The notes under the pieces: generated by a model
The model's database searches: none
Told to the model about the DNA's origin: nothing
What the model saw: only the letters and a program-made list of their open reading frames with translations
NCBI GenBank assembly: GCA_045637485.1
Contig: JAZTZK010000311.1
Coordinates: 1-9,696 of the forward strand
Origin: UBA2862 sp045637485
GTDB lineage: Bacteria; Bacillota; Clostridia; Christensenellales; Aristaeellaceae
Length of the DNA stretch: 9,696 bases
Direction: 5' to 3'
Program-made: the position numbers and the translations under genes
In this document: piece by piece, positions 1 to 6,344 of the stretch
How the letters are laid out: each line of letters starts with the position of its first letter
Numbering within the stretch: position 1 is the stretch's first letter

Positions 1-1
1 T

Positions 2-406
2 AAGGCCTTTGTGATTTCCCAGGATGATCGCACTGACGACGAGACCACCGTGGTGCTGCATGGAAAGAACGGAGCCTTGGGCAATACCTTCATAAGCTTC
101 TACCTGAAGGATCTGGATGACGGCGAGAAATTCCCCACCATGGAGGAGATGTCCCAGATCCCCGACACCACCGTCACGCAGGGCGACTGGAACGGCTACA
201 AGAACGTGTTCATGTACACCCTTGAATACGACGACCGCACTGCCGAGTACTTCTTTACTGCTCCCGTGATGGACGATGACGACAAAGAGGTCGAGGATCT
301 GTTGACAGTACATATAGGCGTCAGCAAGATTGAGGACGAGTCCGTCGCAATGGCCCGTGACGACGCCATCAGCGCGGTCGTGGATTCGCTGAAGGTGGAC
401 GATTGA
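2..406 (+). CDS. Unknown protein, C-terminal part (5' end outside the window)
   Basis: The reading frame is open from the first bases of the window and ends in TGA at 404-406, so the gene starts upstream. A GTG at 11 is in frame but has no ribosome binding site in view and is probably internal. The visible 134 residues are acidic and hydrophilic, rich in Asp and Glu, with no membrane segment and no motif I recognise. The ending (ISAVVDSLKVDD) resembles the C-termini of small exported or lipoprotein-like unknowns in Clostridia, where an alpha/beta domain follows a signal peptide. That is an impression, not an assignment. A rho-independent terminator lies 11 bases after the stop, so this is the last gene of its transcript. 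Function unknown. Confidence 0.7.
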   Translation, partial: KAFVISQDDRTDDETTVVLHGKNGALGNTFISFYLKDLDDGEKFPTMEEMSQIPDTTVTQGDWNGYKNVFMYTLEYDDRTAEYFFTAPVMDDDDKEVEDLLTVHIGVSKIEDESVAMARDDAISAVVDSLKVDD

Positions 407-417
407 CCCCCTCTCCC

Positions 418-442
418 CCCTGCTCCGGCAGGGTTTTTTATT
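418..442 (+). terminator. Rho-independent terminator
   Basis: A 6-bp stem (CCCTGC at 418-423 with GCAGGG at 428-433) closes a 4-base TCCG loop and is followed directly by six T. It lies 11 bases after the stop of the first gene and ends that transcript. Confidence 0.8.
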
Positions 443-560
443 GCAGTTCACATCTATAAAAAAAAAACTGAAACGGAATTTTGTGTATAGACGCGATGGC
501 CTCCACAATGCTCAGATATTGATATGCATGGTAGTTCGCTGAAACGAACTTTGTCCAACT

Positions 561-761
561 GTGGATGAGCTGGCGGAGCGGGTCGCGCTGTCCGTCTCCA
601 CCATCCGTCGCGTAGAAGGCGCGGGGTATAACCCTTCCTTCCGATCATTAGTCAAGATGGCAAAGGCGCTGGGGTTGATGCCGACGGTGAAGGATAACAA
701 GGAAGAAAGCCCGCAGAGAAATCACGGAACGTATTCCTCTTCTCCAGCGTCCAACAAATGA
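561..761 (+). CDS. XRE-type helix-turn-helix fragment, probably decayed
   Basis: From the GTG at 561 the product is 66 residues. Residues 2-36 match the core of an HTH_3/XRE DNA-binding domain: DELAERVALSVSTIRRVEG (recognition region), then NPSFRSLVKMAKALGL, the usual closing helices. Helix 1 is missing. The same frame continues upstream as an ATG at 528-530, then V, V, R, then a TGA at 540-542, then NELCPT leading into the HTH core. One C-to-T change in an Arg codon could therefore have created the stop. No ribosome binding site precedes either start. The tail after the HTH (about 20 residues) is polar and unassigned. Its stop overlaps the region just before the next gene's ribosome binding site. 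It is either a pseudogene or a short regulator using the GTG. The target is unknown. Confidence 0.5.
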   Translation: MDELAERVALSVSTIRRVEGAGYNPSFRSLVKMAKALGLMPTVKDNKEESPQRNHGTYSSSPASNK

Positions 762-784
762 ATAACGTGACAGGAGGCACCACC

Positions 785-1309
785 ATGAAGCGCTTGATCA
801 CTCTGCTTCTCATACTGCTCATCAGCATCATGCCTGCCGTGGCAGAGTTCACACCCTACGAATATCACATCATGTACACCGCCAACGGGCATTACATCGT
901 TTACGATTTCCCGGACGTCATGCTCTACATCCCCATCGAATGGGAGAATGCGATCACCGTCGAGCAGACCGATAGTGGTGTCGCCTTCTTTCAAACTGCC
1001 AGTTACGACAAATTCCTGGAGGATGGTCTTCCCAAGGGCGGCTTCCTGTTCAAGCTCCGCGCCAGCGAGGATGAGAGCTTCCGGGAGCTTCCCGAATATG
1101 AATACATCGGTTTCAGCGAGAACGCAGGGCTGCACTTCTATCTGAGTATGCCTTCGGATTATGAGGCTTATGTGTATGATGACGACATCCGGGCTGAGTA
1201 TGACGCAATGAACAAACAGATTTCCGGGATCGCAGAGATGGCGAAAATCCACAAGAGCATGCACTTCTATACCGACGAGATTGAAAGCACCGATCCCGGA
1301 ATGTCGTGA
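785..1309 (+). CDS. Small exported protein of unknown function
   Basis: This start was chosen because AGGAGG at 772-777 lies 7 bases before the ATG, and a classic signal peptide begins there (MKR, then a hydrophobic stretch to residue 17, with AVA before Glu21 as signal peptidase I site). An in-frame ATG at 758 would put polar residues ahead of the signal and is unlikely. The 174-residue product is exported and has no lipobox Cys. The mature part is acidic and rich in Tyr and Phe, with alternating hydrophobic and polar stretches suggesting a small beta-rich domain, and ends in a helix (about residues 138-158). I recognise no catalytic motif. Similar small exported unknowns are common in gut Clostridia (recollection, not a search). 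The HTH fragment lies immediately upstream and may once have been linked to it. Confidence 0.8.
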   Translation: MKRLITLLLILLISIMPAVAEFTPYEYHIMYTANGHYIVYDFPDVMLYIPIEWENAITVEQTDSGVAFFQTASYDKFLEDGLPKGGFLFKLRASEDESFRELPEYEYIGFSENAGLHFYLSMPSDYEAYVYDDDIRAEYDAMNKQISGIAEMAKIHKSMHFYTDEIESTDPGMS

Positions 1310-1426
1310 TTTTCCTAACCAGACTTGATTGGAACTGAGATAAAGGGAACTTCCTGGCATGAAGCAGATCGAAGAGTGTCCTTTCCCCAACGTGGACAAC
1401 GAAAAAGCAGAAAGGTTGTCCTGAAA

Positions 1427-1588
1427 ATGGCCACCGAGAAGAAGATAAGCATCCTCCCAACGGCCATCTTCATCCTCTGCACTATCGGTTTTCTCTACGC
1501 CTTCGTCCAGCCGCGCTGGACCGCCACCATCGTCAGCGTAGGAAGGGAGCGGACTGTCTCACTCACGATAGACGGAACGACAGAGTAA
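1427..1588 (+). CDS. Short membrane protein, probably truncated DUF3592-like
   Basis: The ATG at 1427 is preceded by AGAAAGG at 1409-1415, spacing 11. In-frame codons continue upstream but give an unlikely polar extension. The product is 53 residues: a short charged N-terminus (MATEKK), one hydrophobic segment at about residues 7-25, then a beta-prone stretch ending in LTIDGTTE. The layout (membrane helix followed by the start of a beta domain) matches the N-terminal part of the intact neighbour at 1609, which continues for another 80 residues to a second membrane helix. I infer that this is a shortened relative of the same family. The gap to the next gene is 20 bases, so the two are probably co-transcribed. 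Function unknown. Confidence 0.55.
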   Translation: MATEKKISILPTAIFILCTIGFLYAFVQPRWTATIVSVGRERTVSLTIDGTTE

Positions 1589-1608
1589 CATACCTGAAAG
1601 GACAATCT

Positions 1609-2007
1609 ATGCTGAAGAAAGCACTCTGGCTGATGATCCCCTTTATGCTCATCTTTCTTCTCGGCCTCTCCCTGCTCCTGCGTCCGCAGTACCAGGTACC
1701 GATCGTCGAGGTGACAGACACCTTCACCAGACAGGAAAAGACTGGGCAGCGCTCGCCGCATCGGCACACGGTGGCCTACGCAACGGTCAAGGTGGAGTTG
1801 GATGGTAAGAAACATGAAGTCACCGTTCACGATAATTCCTGGGAGCCTCTGAAGGCTGGGGACAGTGTGGTTATCACGAGGGGGGTGTTTGGCAGAATCG
1901 TAGAATACAGGACGAAAAACGCTTACAGGTTGATGGCATTCTCCGCAGTGATGGGGTCGGTGTGCATGCTGGTGTTTTGGATTATCGGAAAGAGAAAGAA
2001 GTTATGA
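1609..2007 (+). CDS. Two-helix membrane protein, DUF3592-like
   Basis: GAAAGGA at 1596-1602 lies 6 bases before the ATG. The 132-residue product has membrane helices at about residues 4-24 and 106-127, with a soluble beta-rich domain between them. That domain contains YATVKVELDGKKHEVTVHD and then KAGDSVVI, and the chain ends in a basic tail (KRKKL). This layout and the V.Y..V.V..DGK..EV pattern recall DUF3592-type proteins, which have a small extracytoplasmic beta domain held by two helices. Their role is not established. The stop overlaps the next start (ATGA at 2004-2007), showing translational coupling. It is the only full-length member of three tandem, similarly built genes. Confidence 0.7.
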   Translation: MLKKALWLMIPFMLIFLLGLSLLLRPQYQVPIVEVTDTFTRQEKTGQRSPHRHTVAYATVKVELDGKKHEVTVHDNSWEPLKAGDSVVITRGVFGRIVEYRTKNAYRLMAFSAVMGSVCMLVFWIIGKRKKL

Positions 2008-2162
2008 ATACGATTCTTTGTTTCCTTGCTCTCTCCCTGATAGGCTGGATCTGTCTGATCATCGGGCTTGCCCAATCCCGGCGTTTCAGAGCCAGAGTGG
2101 CGGTAGAAACCGACCACGCCGAAGGCATCATCCAAAATGCAGTCTGTGCGCTGATAATTTGA
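2004..2162 (+). CDS. Short membrane protein, probably truncated
   Basis: The ATG at 2004-2006 overlaps the TGA of the preceding gene (ATGA), and AAAGAGAAAGAAG upstream can serve as a weak ribosome binding site. The product is 52 residues: a hydrophobic helix at about residues 3-22, a basic stretch (QSRRFRARV), then 25 residues ending in NAVCALII, followed by TGA-TGA. The N-terminal layout, helix then RARV, is that of a DUF3592-like protein such as its upstream neighbour. However, there is no beta domain and no second helix, so it looks cut short. No reading frame continuing the family was found downstream. It may be translated through coupling but is probably a remnant. Confidence 0.5.
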   Translation: MNTILCFLALSLIGWICLIIGLAQSRRFRARVAVETDHAEGIIQNAVCALII

Positions 2163-2228
2163 TGATGAATGACTGTATGGATCGGCACTGGAGCGTCAGA
2201 CGGGAGAATGGCTGCCATAACACCCCTG

Positions 2229-2450
2229 TCATATCGTTGTGGTGCAATGCCAGATTGGTACCACAAACCACACCATATCGTAGCCGCTCACATCCTTGAA
2301 ATACGATGCCGGCTTTATATCGACCTGGTCGATGTCCTGGCCTTCGCCTACTGCCACGGCCTGGTCGTAGTGGGAAGGACAGGTGTAGGCGATTTGAATG
2401 GGAAAGACATCCGCTCCGGACGCCTCCGCTATCCACCCGGTTGAGCAGTC
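2229..2450 (-). pseudogene. Flavodoxin-like protein relic
   Basis: On the minus strand an open frame of about 70 codons reads GWIAEASGADVFPIQ, then P..YDQAVAVG, then DIKPAS, then DVSGYDMVWFVVPIW, and stops at 2229. This order matches the first half of flavodoxin-like domains: the helix after the phosphate loop (IAEATGADLF.I), the PYP..YD..V linker, and the beta strand DYD.IF.GYPIWW. What is missing is telling. The N-terminal strand and FMN phosphate-binding loop (S.TGNT) are absent apart from a possible STG scar near 2439-2444, and everything after the third strand is gone. No start codon with a ribosome binding site precedes it. It is therefore a fragment without function, pointing the opposite way to its neighbours. 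The family call rests on pattern memory only. Confidence 0.6.
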
Positions 2451-2473
2451 ATCGGCCAAGACGCCTCTCAATT

Positions 2474-2514
2474 ACGGCAGAGATTCCTTTGGTTTACTGC
2501 CATTGATCTGCCGT
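2474..2514. repeat. 8-bp inverted repeat upstream of the transporter promoter
   Basis: ACGGCAGA at 2474-2481 is the exact reverse complement of TCTGCCGT at 2507-2514, with 25 bases between. It lies 54 bases upstream of the -35 box of the transporter promoter. It could be a regulator site or a leftover of the degraded flavodoxin region. With a 25-base loop and no T run it is not a terminator. Confidence 0.3.
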
Positions 2515-2567
2515 CACTCCACAGGGTTTTTCAGTGTTCCTTTTTATATCTTAATTCTTTTACCCTA

Positions 2568-2597
2568 TTGACAAAATGCAACGCGCTTTAATATAAT
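2568..2597 (+). promoter_or_regulatory. Consensus sigma-A promoter of the transporter operon
   Basis: TTGACA at 2568-2573 and TATAAT at 2592-2597 both match the consensus in all six bases, with an 18-base spacer in AT-rich DNA. Transcription would start near 2604, leaving an 84-base leader to the first permease ATG at 2688. A small hairpin (ATCCA 2607-2611 with TGGAT 2616-2620) sits at the start of the leader. A promoter this strong normally needs a repressor in a catabolic operon, but no regulator gene is next to it. Confidence 0.85.
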
Positions 2598-2687
2598 ATT
2601 TGCATAATCCAAGTATGGATATTCAACAGATTCCACACAAAATGGCACCTTGTTTTCACCGACGACACATTCAAGGGAGGAGCGCGT

Positions 2688-3650
2688 ATGCAATCGACGG
2701 CCAAGGAGACCATGTCGCCCCGGATGCGGTGCATGACGTATATTGCCAAATTGAAGAAGGATCTGCGCCGGGACAAATGGCTGTACCTGATGCTTCTGCC
2801 GGGGCTGATCTACTTCGTGGTATTCAAGTACCTGCCGATGTACGGCATCATCATCTCCTTTGAAAATTACGTGCCGTACTCGGGCGTCACCGGCAGCGAG
2901 TGGGTAGGGCTGAAATGGTTCCGGTACTTCTTCAAATCCCCCTCCTGGATCCGCTACCTCACAAACACGCTGATCCTGTCGCTGATGAACATCGTGCTCT
3001 ACTTCCCCGCGCCGATCATACTGGCGCTGCTTCTAAACGAAATGCGCTCGCTGCGGTACAAAAAGCTATTGCAGACGATGCTCTACGTGCCCCACTTTAT
3101 CTCCATCGTCATCGTGGTGTCCATCACCTTCGTGATCTTCGGCAGCTCCGGCATCGTGTACAAAGCCACCGAGGCGATGCTGGGACACCCCATCAAGTAC
3201 CTTTCCGATCCCAGCGTGTTCCGCTGGATGATCATCGGCCAGACGATCTGGAAGGAAACCGGCTGGGGCACGATCATCTTCCTGGCGGCACTGACCAACG
3301 TGGACACACAGTTGTACGAGGCGGCCATGATGGACGGCGCGAACCGCTTCCAGCGGCTGTGGCACATCACCCTGCCCGCCATCCGCTCCACCATCGTACT
3401 GATGCTGGTGCTGCGCATGGGCTCGGTACTGGATACCGGTTACGACCACCTGATCCTGATGGCCAACCCCATGAACCGCAGTGTCTCCCAGACATTGGAC
3501 GTGTTCGTGTATGAGCAGGGTCTTGGCAAGTCTGGCGGCAACTACAGCTACGCTGCCGCCGTGGGCCTAATGAAATCCGTGATCAGCGTCATACTGGTCA
3601 TGGGCTCCAACAAGGTCGCGCATGCCCTGGGCGAGCAGGGCCTGTACTGA
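2688..3650 (+). CDS. ABC sugar importer permease, LplB/YteP family
   Basis: This is one of two membrane subunits of a CUT1-type ABC importer for oligosaccharides. AAGGGAGG at 2673-2680 lies 7 bases before the ATG. The 320-residue product has a basic N-terminus (KLKKDLRRDK, 21-30) and then the family-typical first helix LYLMLLPGLIYFVVFKYLPMYGI (32-54). More membrane helices follow at about 94-117, 131-151, 181-203, 234-250 and 289-306. The ATPase-docking EAA loop is at 211-231 (EAAMMDGA, then ITLPAI). The LplB/YteP branch in Bacillus imports pectin-derived (rhamnogalacturonan) saccharides, which fits the enzymes downstream. Sixteen bases separate it from the second permease. No ATPase gene follows, and members of this branch generally use a shared MsmX-like ATPase encoded elsewhere. 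Exact substrate is inferred. Confidence 0.93.
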   Translation: MQSTAKETMSPRMRCMTYIAKLKKDLRRDKWLYLMLLPGLIYFVVFKYLPMYGIIISFENYVPYSGVTGSEWVGLKWFRYFFKSPSWIRYLTNTLILSLMNIVLYFPAPIILALLLNEMRSLRYKKLLQTMLYVPHFISIVIVVSITFVIFGSSGIVYKATEAMLGHPIKYLSDPSVFRWMIIGQTIWKETGWGTIIFLAALTNVDTQLYEAAMMDGANRFQRLWHITLPAIRSTIVLMLVLRMGSVLDTGYDHLILMANPMNRSVSQTLDVFVYEQGLGKSGGNYSYAAAVGLMKSVISVILVMGSNKVAHALGEQGLY

Positions 3651-3666
3651 GAGGGGAGGCGAGCGC

Positions 3667-4605
3667 ATGGCAGAAATTGCGGGCAAGAAACAAAAGCTTC
3701 AGGACGTCACCGGCCCCGTAGGCATGAACGACAGCGTGGGCAGCAGGATATTCGACATTTTCAACTATGTAATCCTCACCCTGGTGGCCTTCACCACCAT
3801 ATTGCCCTTCATCTACATCCTAGGCGCGTCCTTTGCCTCGGAGTATGAGCTGGCGACACGGCCCATGTTCATCATCCCCCGAGACGTAACCCTCGACGCC
3901 TACAAGTACATCTTCTCCTCCAACAAGATCATCATGGCCTTCGGCAACTCCGTGTTCATCACGGTGGCGGGCACGCTGATCAACCTGTTCTGCACGGTCA
4001 CGATGGCCTACGCCGTCTCCAAGAAGCGGCTGCGCGGAAGGAACATCATACTGAACCTGGTGATCTTCTCCATGTTCTTCTCCGGCGGCATGATCCCCAC
4101 CTACATCGTCGTGGCGAACTGGCTGCACCTGAAGGACACCTACTGGAGCGTGCTGCTGCCCGGAGCCATCAGCGCCTACAACATGATGATCGTCAAGAAC
4201 TTCTTCCAGGGCATCCCCCAGGAGCTGGAGGAGTCCGCTTCCATCGACGGCTGCAACGACGTGGGCGTGCTGTGGAAGATCGTGCTCCCCCTTTCGCTGC
4301 CGGTATTGGCTACCTTCGGCCTGTTCTATGCCGTGGGCCACTGGAACGCCTACTTCGGCGCCATGATCTATATGACCGGCGCCAGGGAGAAATGGCCGCT
4401 GCAGGTACTGCTGCGCGAGATCATCATACTGGCCAACGCCTCCGCCGGCGACATGGCCAACATGGATCCGAACTTCGTGCAGCCTCCGGAGCAGTCCATC
4501 AAGATGGCCGTCATCGTGGTATCCACGGTGCCCATCATGTGCGTGTACCCCTTCCTGCAGAAGTACTTCGTCAAGGGCGTCATGGTCGGCGCTCTGAAGG
4601 GATAA
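3667..4605 (+). CDS. ABC sugar importer permease, LplC/YtcP family
   Basis: This is the second membrane subunit, pairing with the upstream permease. GGGGAGG at 3653-3659 lies 7 bases before the ATG at 3667. An in-frame ATG at 3622 would overlap the previous gene and lacks such a site. The 312-residue product has the usual YtcP opening (RIFDIFNYVILTLVAFTTILPF, about 26-47), a central IIP..YKYIF segment, and membrane helices near 31-52, 92-116, 124-148, 161-180, 215-236 and 279-297. The EAA loop is at about 189-209 in a variant form, ESASIDGCND then VLPLSLP, with Ser for the first Ala as is common in LplC-type proteins. The C-terminus KYFVKGVMVGALKG is the family signature ending. A stem-loop follows it before the binding-protein gene. 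Confidence 0.93.
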   Translation: MAEIAGKKQKLQDVTGPVGMNDSVGSRIFDIFNYVILTLVAFTTILPFIYILGASFASEYELATRPMFIIPRDVTLDAYKYIFSSNKIIMAFGNSVFITVAGTLINLFCTVTMAYAVSKKRLRGRNIILNLVIFSMFFSGGMIPTYIVVANWLHLKDTYWSVLLPGAISAYNMMIVKNFFQGIPQELEESASIDGCNDVGVLWKIVLPLSLPVLATFGLFYAVGHWNAYFGAMIYMTGAREKWPLQVLLREIIILANASAGDMANMDPNFVQPPEQSIKMAVIVVSTVPIMCVYPFLQKYFVKGVMVGALKG

Positions 4606-4613
4606 ACGAGAAA

Positions 4614-4656
4614 AACAGGGAACGGGCGACACGCTCCCCGCTCCCTGTTCCCTGTT
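4614..4656 (+). promoter_or_regulatory. Intergenic stem-loop between permease and binding-protein genes
   Basis: AACAGGGAAC at 4614-4623 pairs perfectly with GTTCCCTGTT at 4647-4656. The stem can continue inward with GGG 4624-4626 against CCC 4643-4645 past a bulged T. No T run follows, so it is not a standard terminator. A second short hairpin (GCGGC 4668-4672 with GCCGC 4676-4680) comes next. The likely role is to stabilise or set the ends of processed mRNA so that the binding protein is made in excess over the permeases, as with other importer operons. That role is inferred. Confidence 0.6.
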
Positions 4657-4711
4657 AACGGTTATCTGCGGCGCTGCCGCTGGAATAACAAAATAAAGAG
4701 GAGGATCAATC

Positions 4712-6205
4712 ATGAAGAAGCTGTTGACCCTGATGCTGGCGATCGTGCTGGCGCTGTCCATGGTGAGTTTCGCGGTGGCGGAGGAGCCCTTTGTCATCAC
4801 CGTGATGCTGCCCGACTTCTACTCCACCGAGGACTTCCAGACCGAGGGCAACCCCGTTCTGGACGCCATTGAGGCTGCCACCGGCGTGAAGCTTGAGATC
4901 AACTTCGTCGCCAATTCCACCTATGGCGAGGCCGTGGCCACCACGCTGACCGACAGCAAGATGCCCATGCTGCTGGCGGTGACCGACGCCCGCGCCACCA
5001 ACATCGTCAACTCTGCCCGCGCCGGCGCGTTCTGGGATCTGACGGACTACGTCCTTGACGCCGAGAACTATCCTTTCCTGGCCCAGGGCGATCCCGTCGT
5101 GTACAACAACATCTCCGTGGATGGCCGTGTATACGGCATCTTCCGCAGCCGTGCCTATCCCCGCGCGGGCATCTACTATCGCTCCGACATCGCCAAGGAA
5201 GTCGGCATTGAGAAGGAACCCGAGACCATCGAGGAGCTGACCGCCCTGGCAGAGGCGCTGGCGGGCTACAGCGACGACACCTACGCGCTGAACATGTGTT
5301 CCTACACCGATGGCACCATCAACATCATCACCTGCGCCTTCGGCGCGCCCAATGTGTGGGGCATCAACGAGGAAGGCAACATCTATCCCGCCCACGAGAA
5401 CCCCGCCTACCTGGAGGGCCTGAACTGGCTGCGCCACCTGTATGAGATCGGCGGCATCGATCCTGACTTCGTGACCATCGACTCCACCAACTGGGACAAC
5501 ATCGAACGCACCGGCAAGGCCTTCATGCGCTTCGACTGCCTGGACAACGGCTATCGCCAGCAGGAGTGGTTCGAGACCAACGAGGGCGTGACCGACCAGA
5601 TTTTCGAGATCATCGGCGGCCTGAAGAAGGAAGACGGCTCCATCACCATCTGGCCCCAGAACCCGGGCTTCGCCGGTGAGATCATGGTCACCAAGTCCGT
5701 GGCCGAGGCCGACCTGCCCAAGGTACTGAAGTTCCTCGACTGGTGCAACGGCCCCGAGGGACAGATGCTGCTGAACTGGGGTGTCGAGGGCGAGACCTAC
5801 TGGCTGGATGCCGATGGCTATCGCCTGGCCGCGCCCGAAGACGGCACCGACGTCACCGCCCAGGTGCACCTGATCCAGCACAGCCTGAACCAGCTGGGCA
5901 TGAACGTTCCCGGCGACCTATGCATCACCGAAAAGCGCACTCCCCTGCGCGCCGAGTACAACGAGATCAACGCCGAGTTCGCCCAGTACGCCCAGGTCAA
6001 CCCCTGCTACCCTCTGATCAGCGAGACCAGCGTAGCCTACGGCAGCACCCTGAACCAGATCATCTCCGACGCGGCGGTGCAGTACATCGCCCACGAGATC
6101 GACGAGGACGGCCTGCGTGCGGCCTGGCAGCAGTGGTCCGACGAGGGTGGCGCGATGATGACTGAGGAATTCAACGAGGCCTATCACGCGGCCCAGGCGG
6201 AATAA
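4712..6205 (+). CDS. ABC importer solute-binding protein, LplA/YtcQ-like
   Basis: This is the extracellular receptor for the two permeases upstream. AGAGGAGGA at 4697-4705 precedes the ATG. The 497-residue length matches the long (about 500 residues) LplA/YtcQ-type binding proteins. Residues 1-23 are a signal peptide with AVA before Glu24. The mature part starts FVITVMLPDF and contains family-like features: GNPVLDAIEAATGVKL (about 45-60), AGAFWDLTDYV (about 107-117), then YGIFRSRAYPRAGIYYRSDIA (the usual hinge region), and many Trp, Tyr and Asp residues suited to sugar binding. Unlike most Gram-positive binding proteins it has no lipobox Cys near the signal cleavage site, so how it stays at the cell surface is unclear. 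A strong terminator follows the stop. Confidence 0.92.
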   Translation: MKKLLTLMLAIVLALSMVSFAVAEEPFVITVMLPDFYSTEDFQTEGNPVLDAIEAATGVKLEINFVANSTYGEAVATTLTDSKMPMLLAVTDARATNIVNSARAGAFWDLTDYVLDAENYPFLAQGDPVVYNNISVDGRVYGIFRSRAYPRAGIYYRSDIAKEVGIEKEPETIEELTALAEALAGYSDDTYALNMCSYTDGTINIITCAFGAPNVWGINEEGNIYPAHENPAYLEGLNWLRHLYEIGGIDPDFVTIDSTNWDNIERTGKAFMRFDCLDNGYRQQEWFETNEGVTDQIFEIIGGLKKEDGSITIWPQNPGFAGEIMVTKSVAEADLPKVLKFLDWCNGPEGQMLLNWGVEGETYWLDADGYRLAAPEDGTDVTAQVHLIQHSLNQLGMNVPGDLCITEKRTPLRAEYNEINAEFAQYAQVNPCYPLISETSVAYGSTLNQIISDAAVQYIAHEIDEDGLRAAWQQWSDEGGAMMTEEFNEAYHAAQAE

Positions 6206-6225
6206 CAGCATATCTCAAAGCACCC

Positions 6226-6267
6226 TTCGGGGCTGCCGGCGTTTTGTCCGGCAGCCCCGAGCTTTTA
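6226..6267 (+). terminator. Strong rho-independent terminator
   Basis: CGGGGCTGCCGG at 6228-6239 pairs perfectly with CCGGCAGCCCCG at 6248-6259 around an 8-base loop. One T-A and one T-G pair can be added at the base, and a TTTT run follows at 6263-6266. It separates the transporter genes from the enzyme genes. The short T run may allow some read-through. Confidence 0.85.
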
Positions 6268-6344
6268 ACGCCGCCGCGCTTGCGCGCGTGGGCTGTGTGT
6301 GCCATAACAGAGGTAATCGATATTGACTCAGAAAGGATACAGCC

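Noticed and set aside
722..1399. Long minus-strand frame of 225 codons opposite the small exported protein
   Set aside because: The plus strand there has a good ribosome binding site, a signal peptide and a sensible protein. The minus frame has no recognisable domain and is a codon-bias shadow.
1359..1424. 21-codon frame (MKQIEECPFPNVDN...) just before the 1427 gene
   Set aside because: It has no ribosome binding site and no recognisable match, and is too short to support. It could be a leader or remnant, but there is no evidence either way.
2169..2444. 91-codon plus-strand frame following the third small membrane gene
   Set aside because: The minus strand across 2229-2450 carries the flavodoxin-like pattern. 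The plus frame has no ribosome binding site, no membrane helix and no family resemblance.
4706..5881. Very long minus-strand frame (391 codons) opposite the binding-protein gene
   Set aside because: It is a shadow caused by the GC-rich third positions of the binding-protein gene. Its product is low-complexity Gly/Val/His-rich and has no start site.
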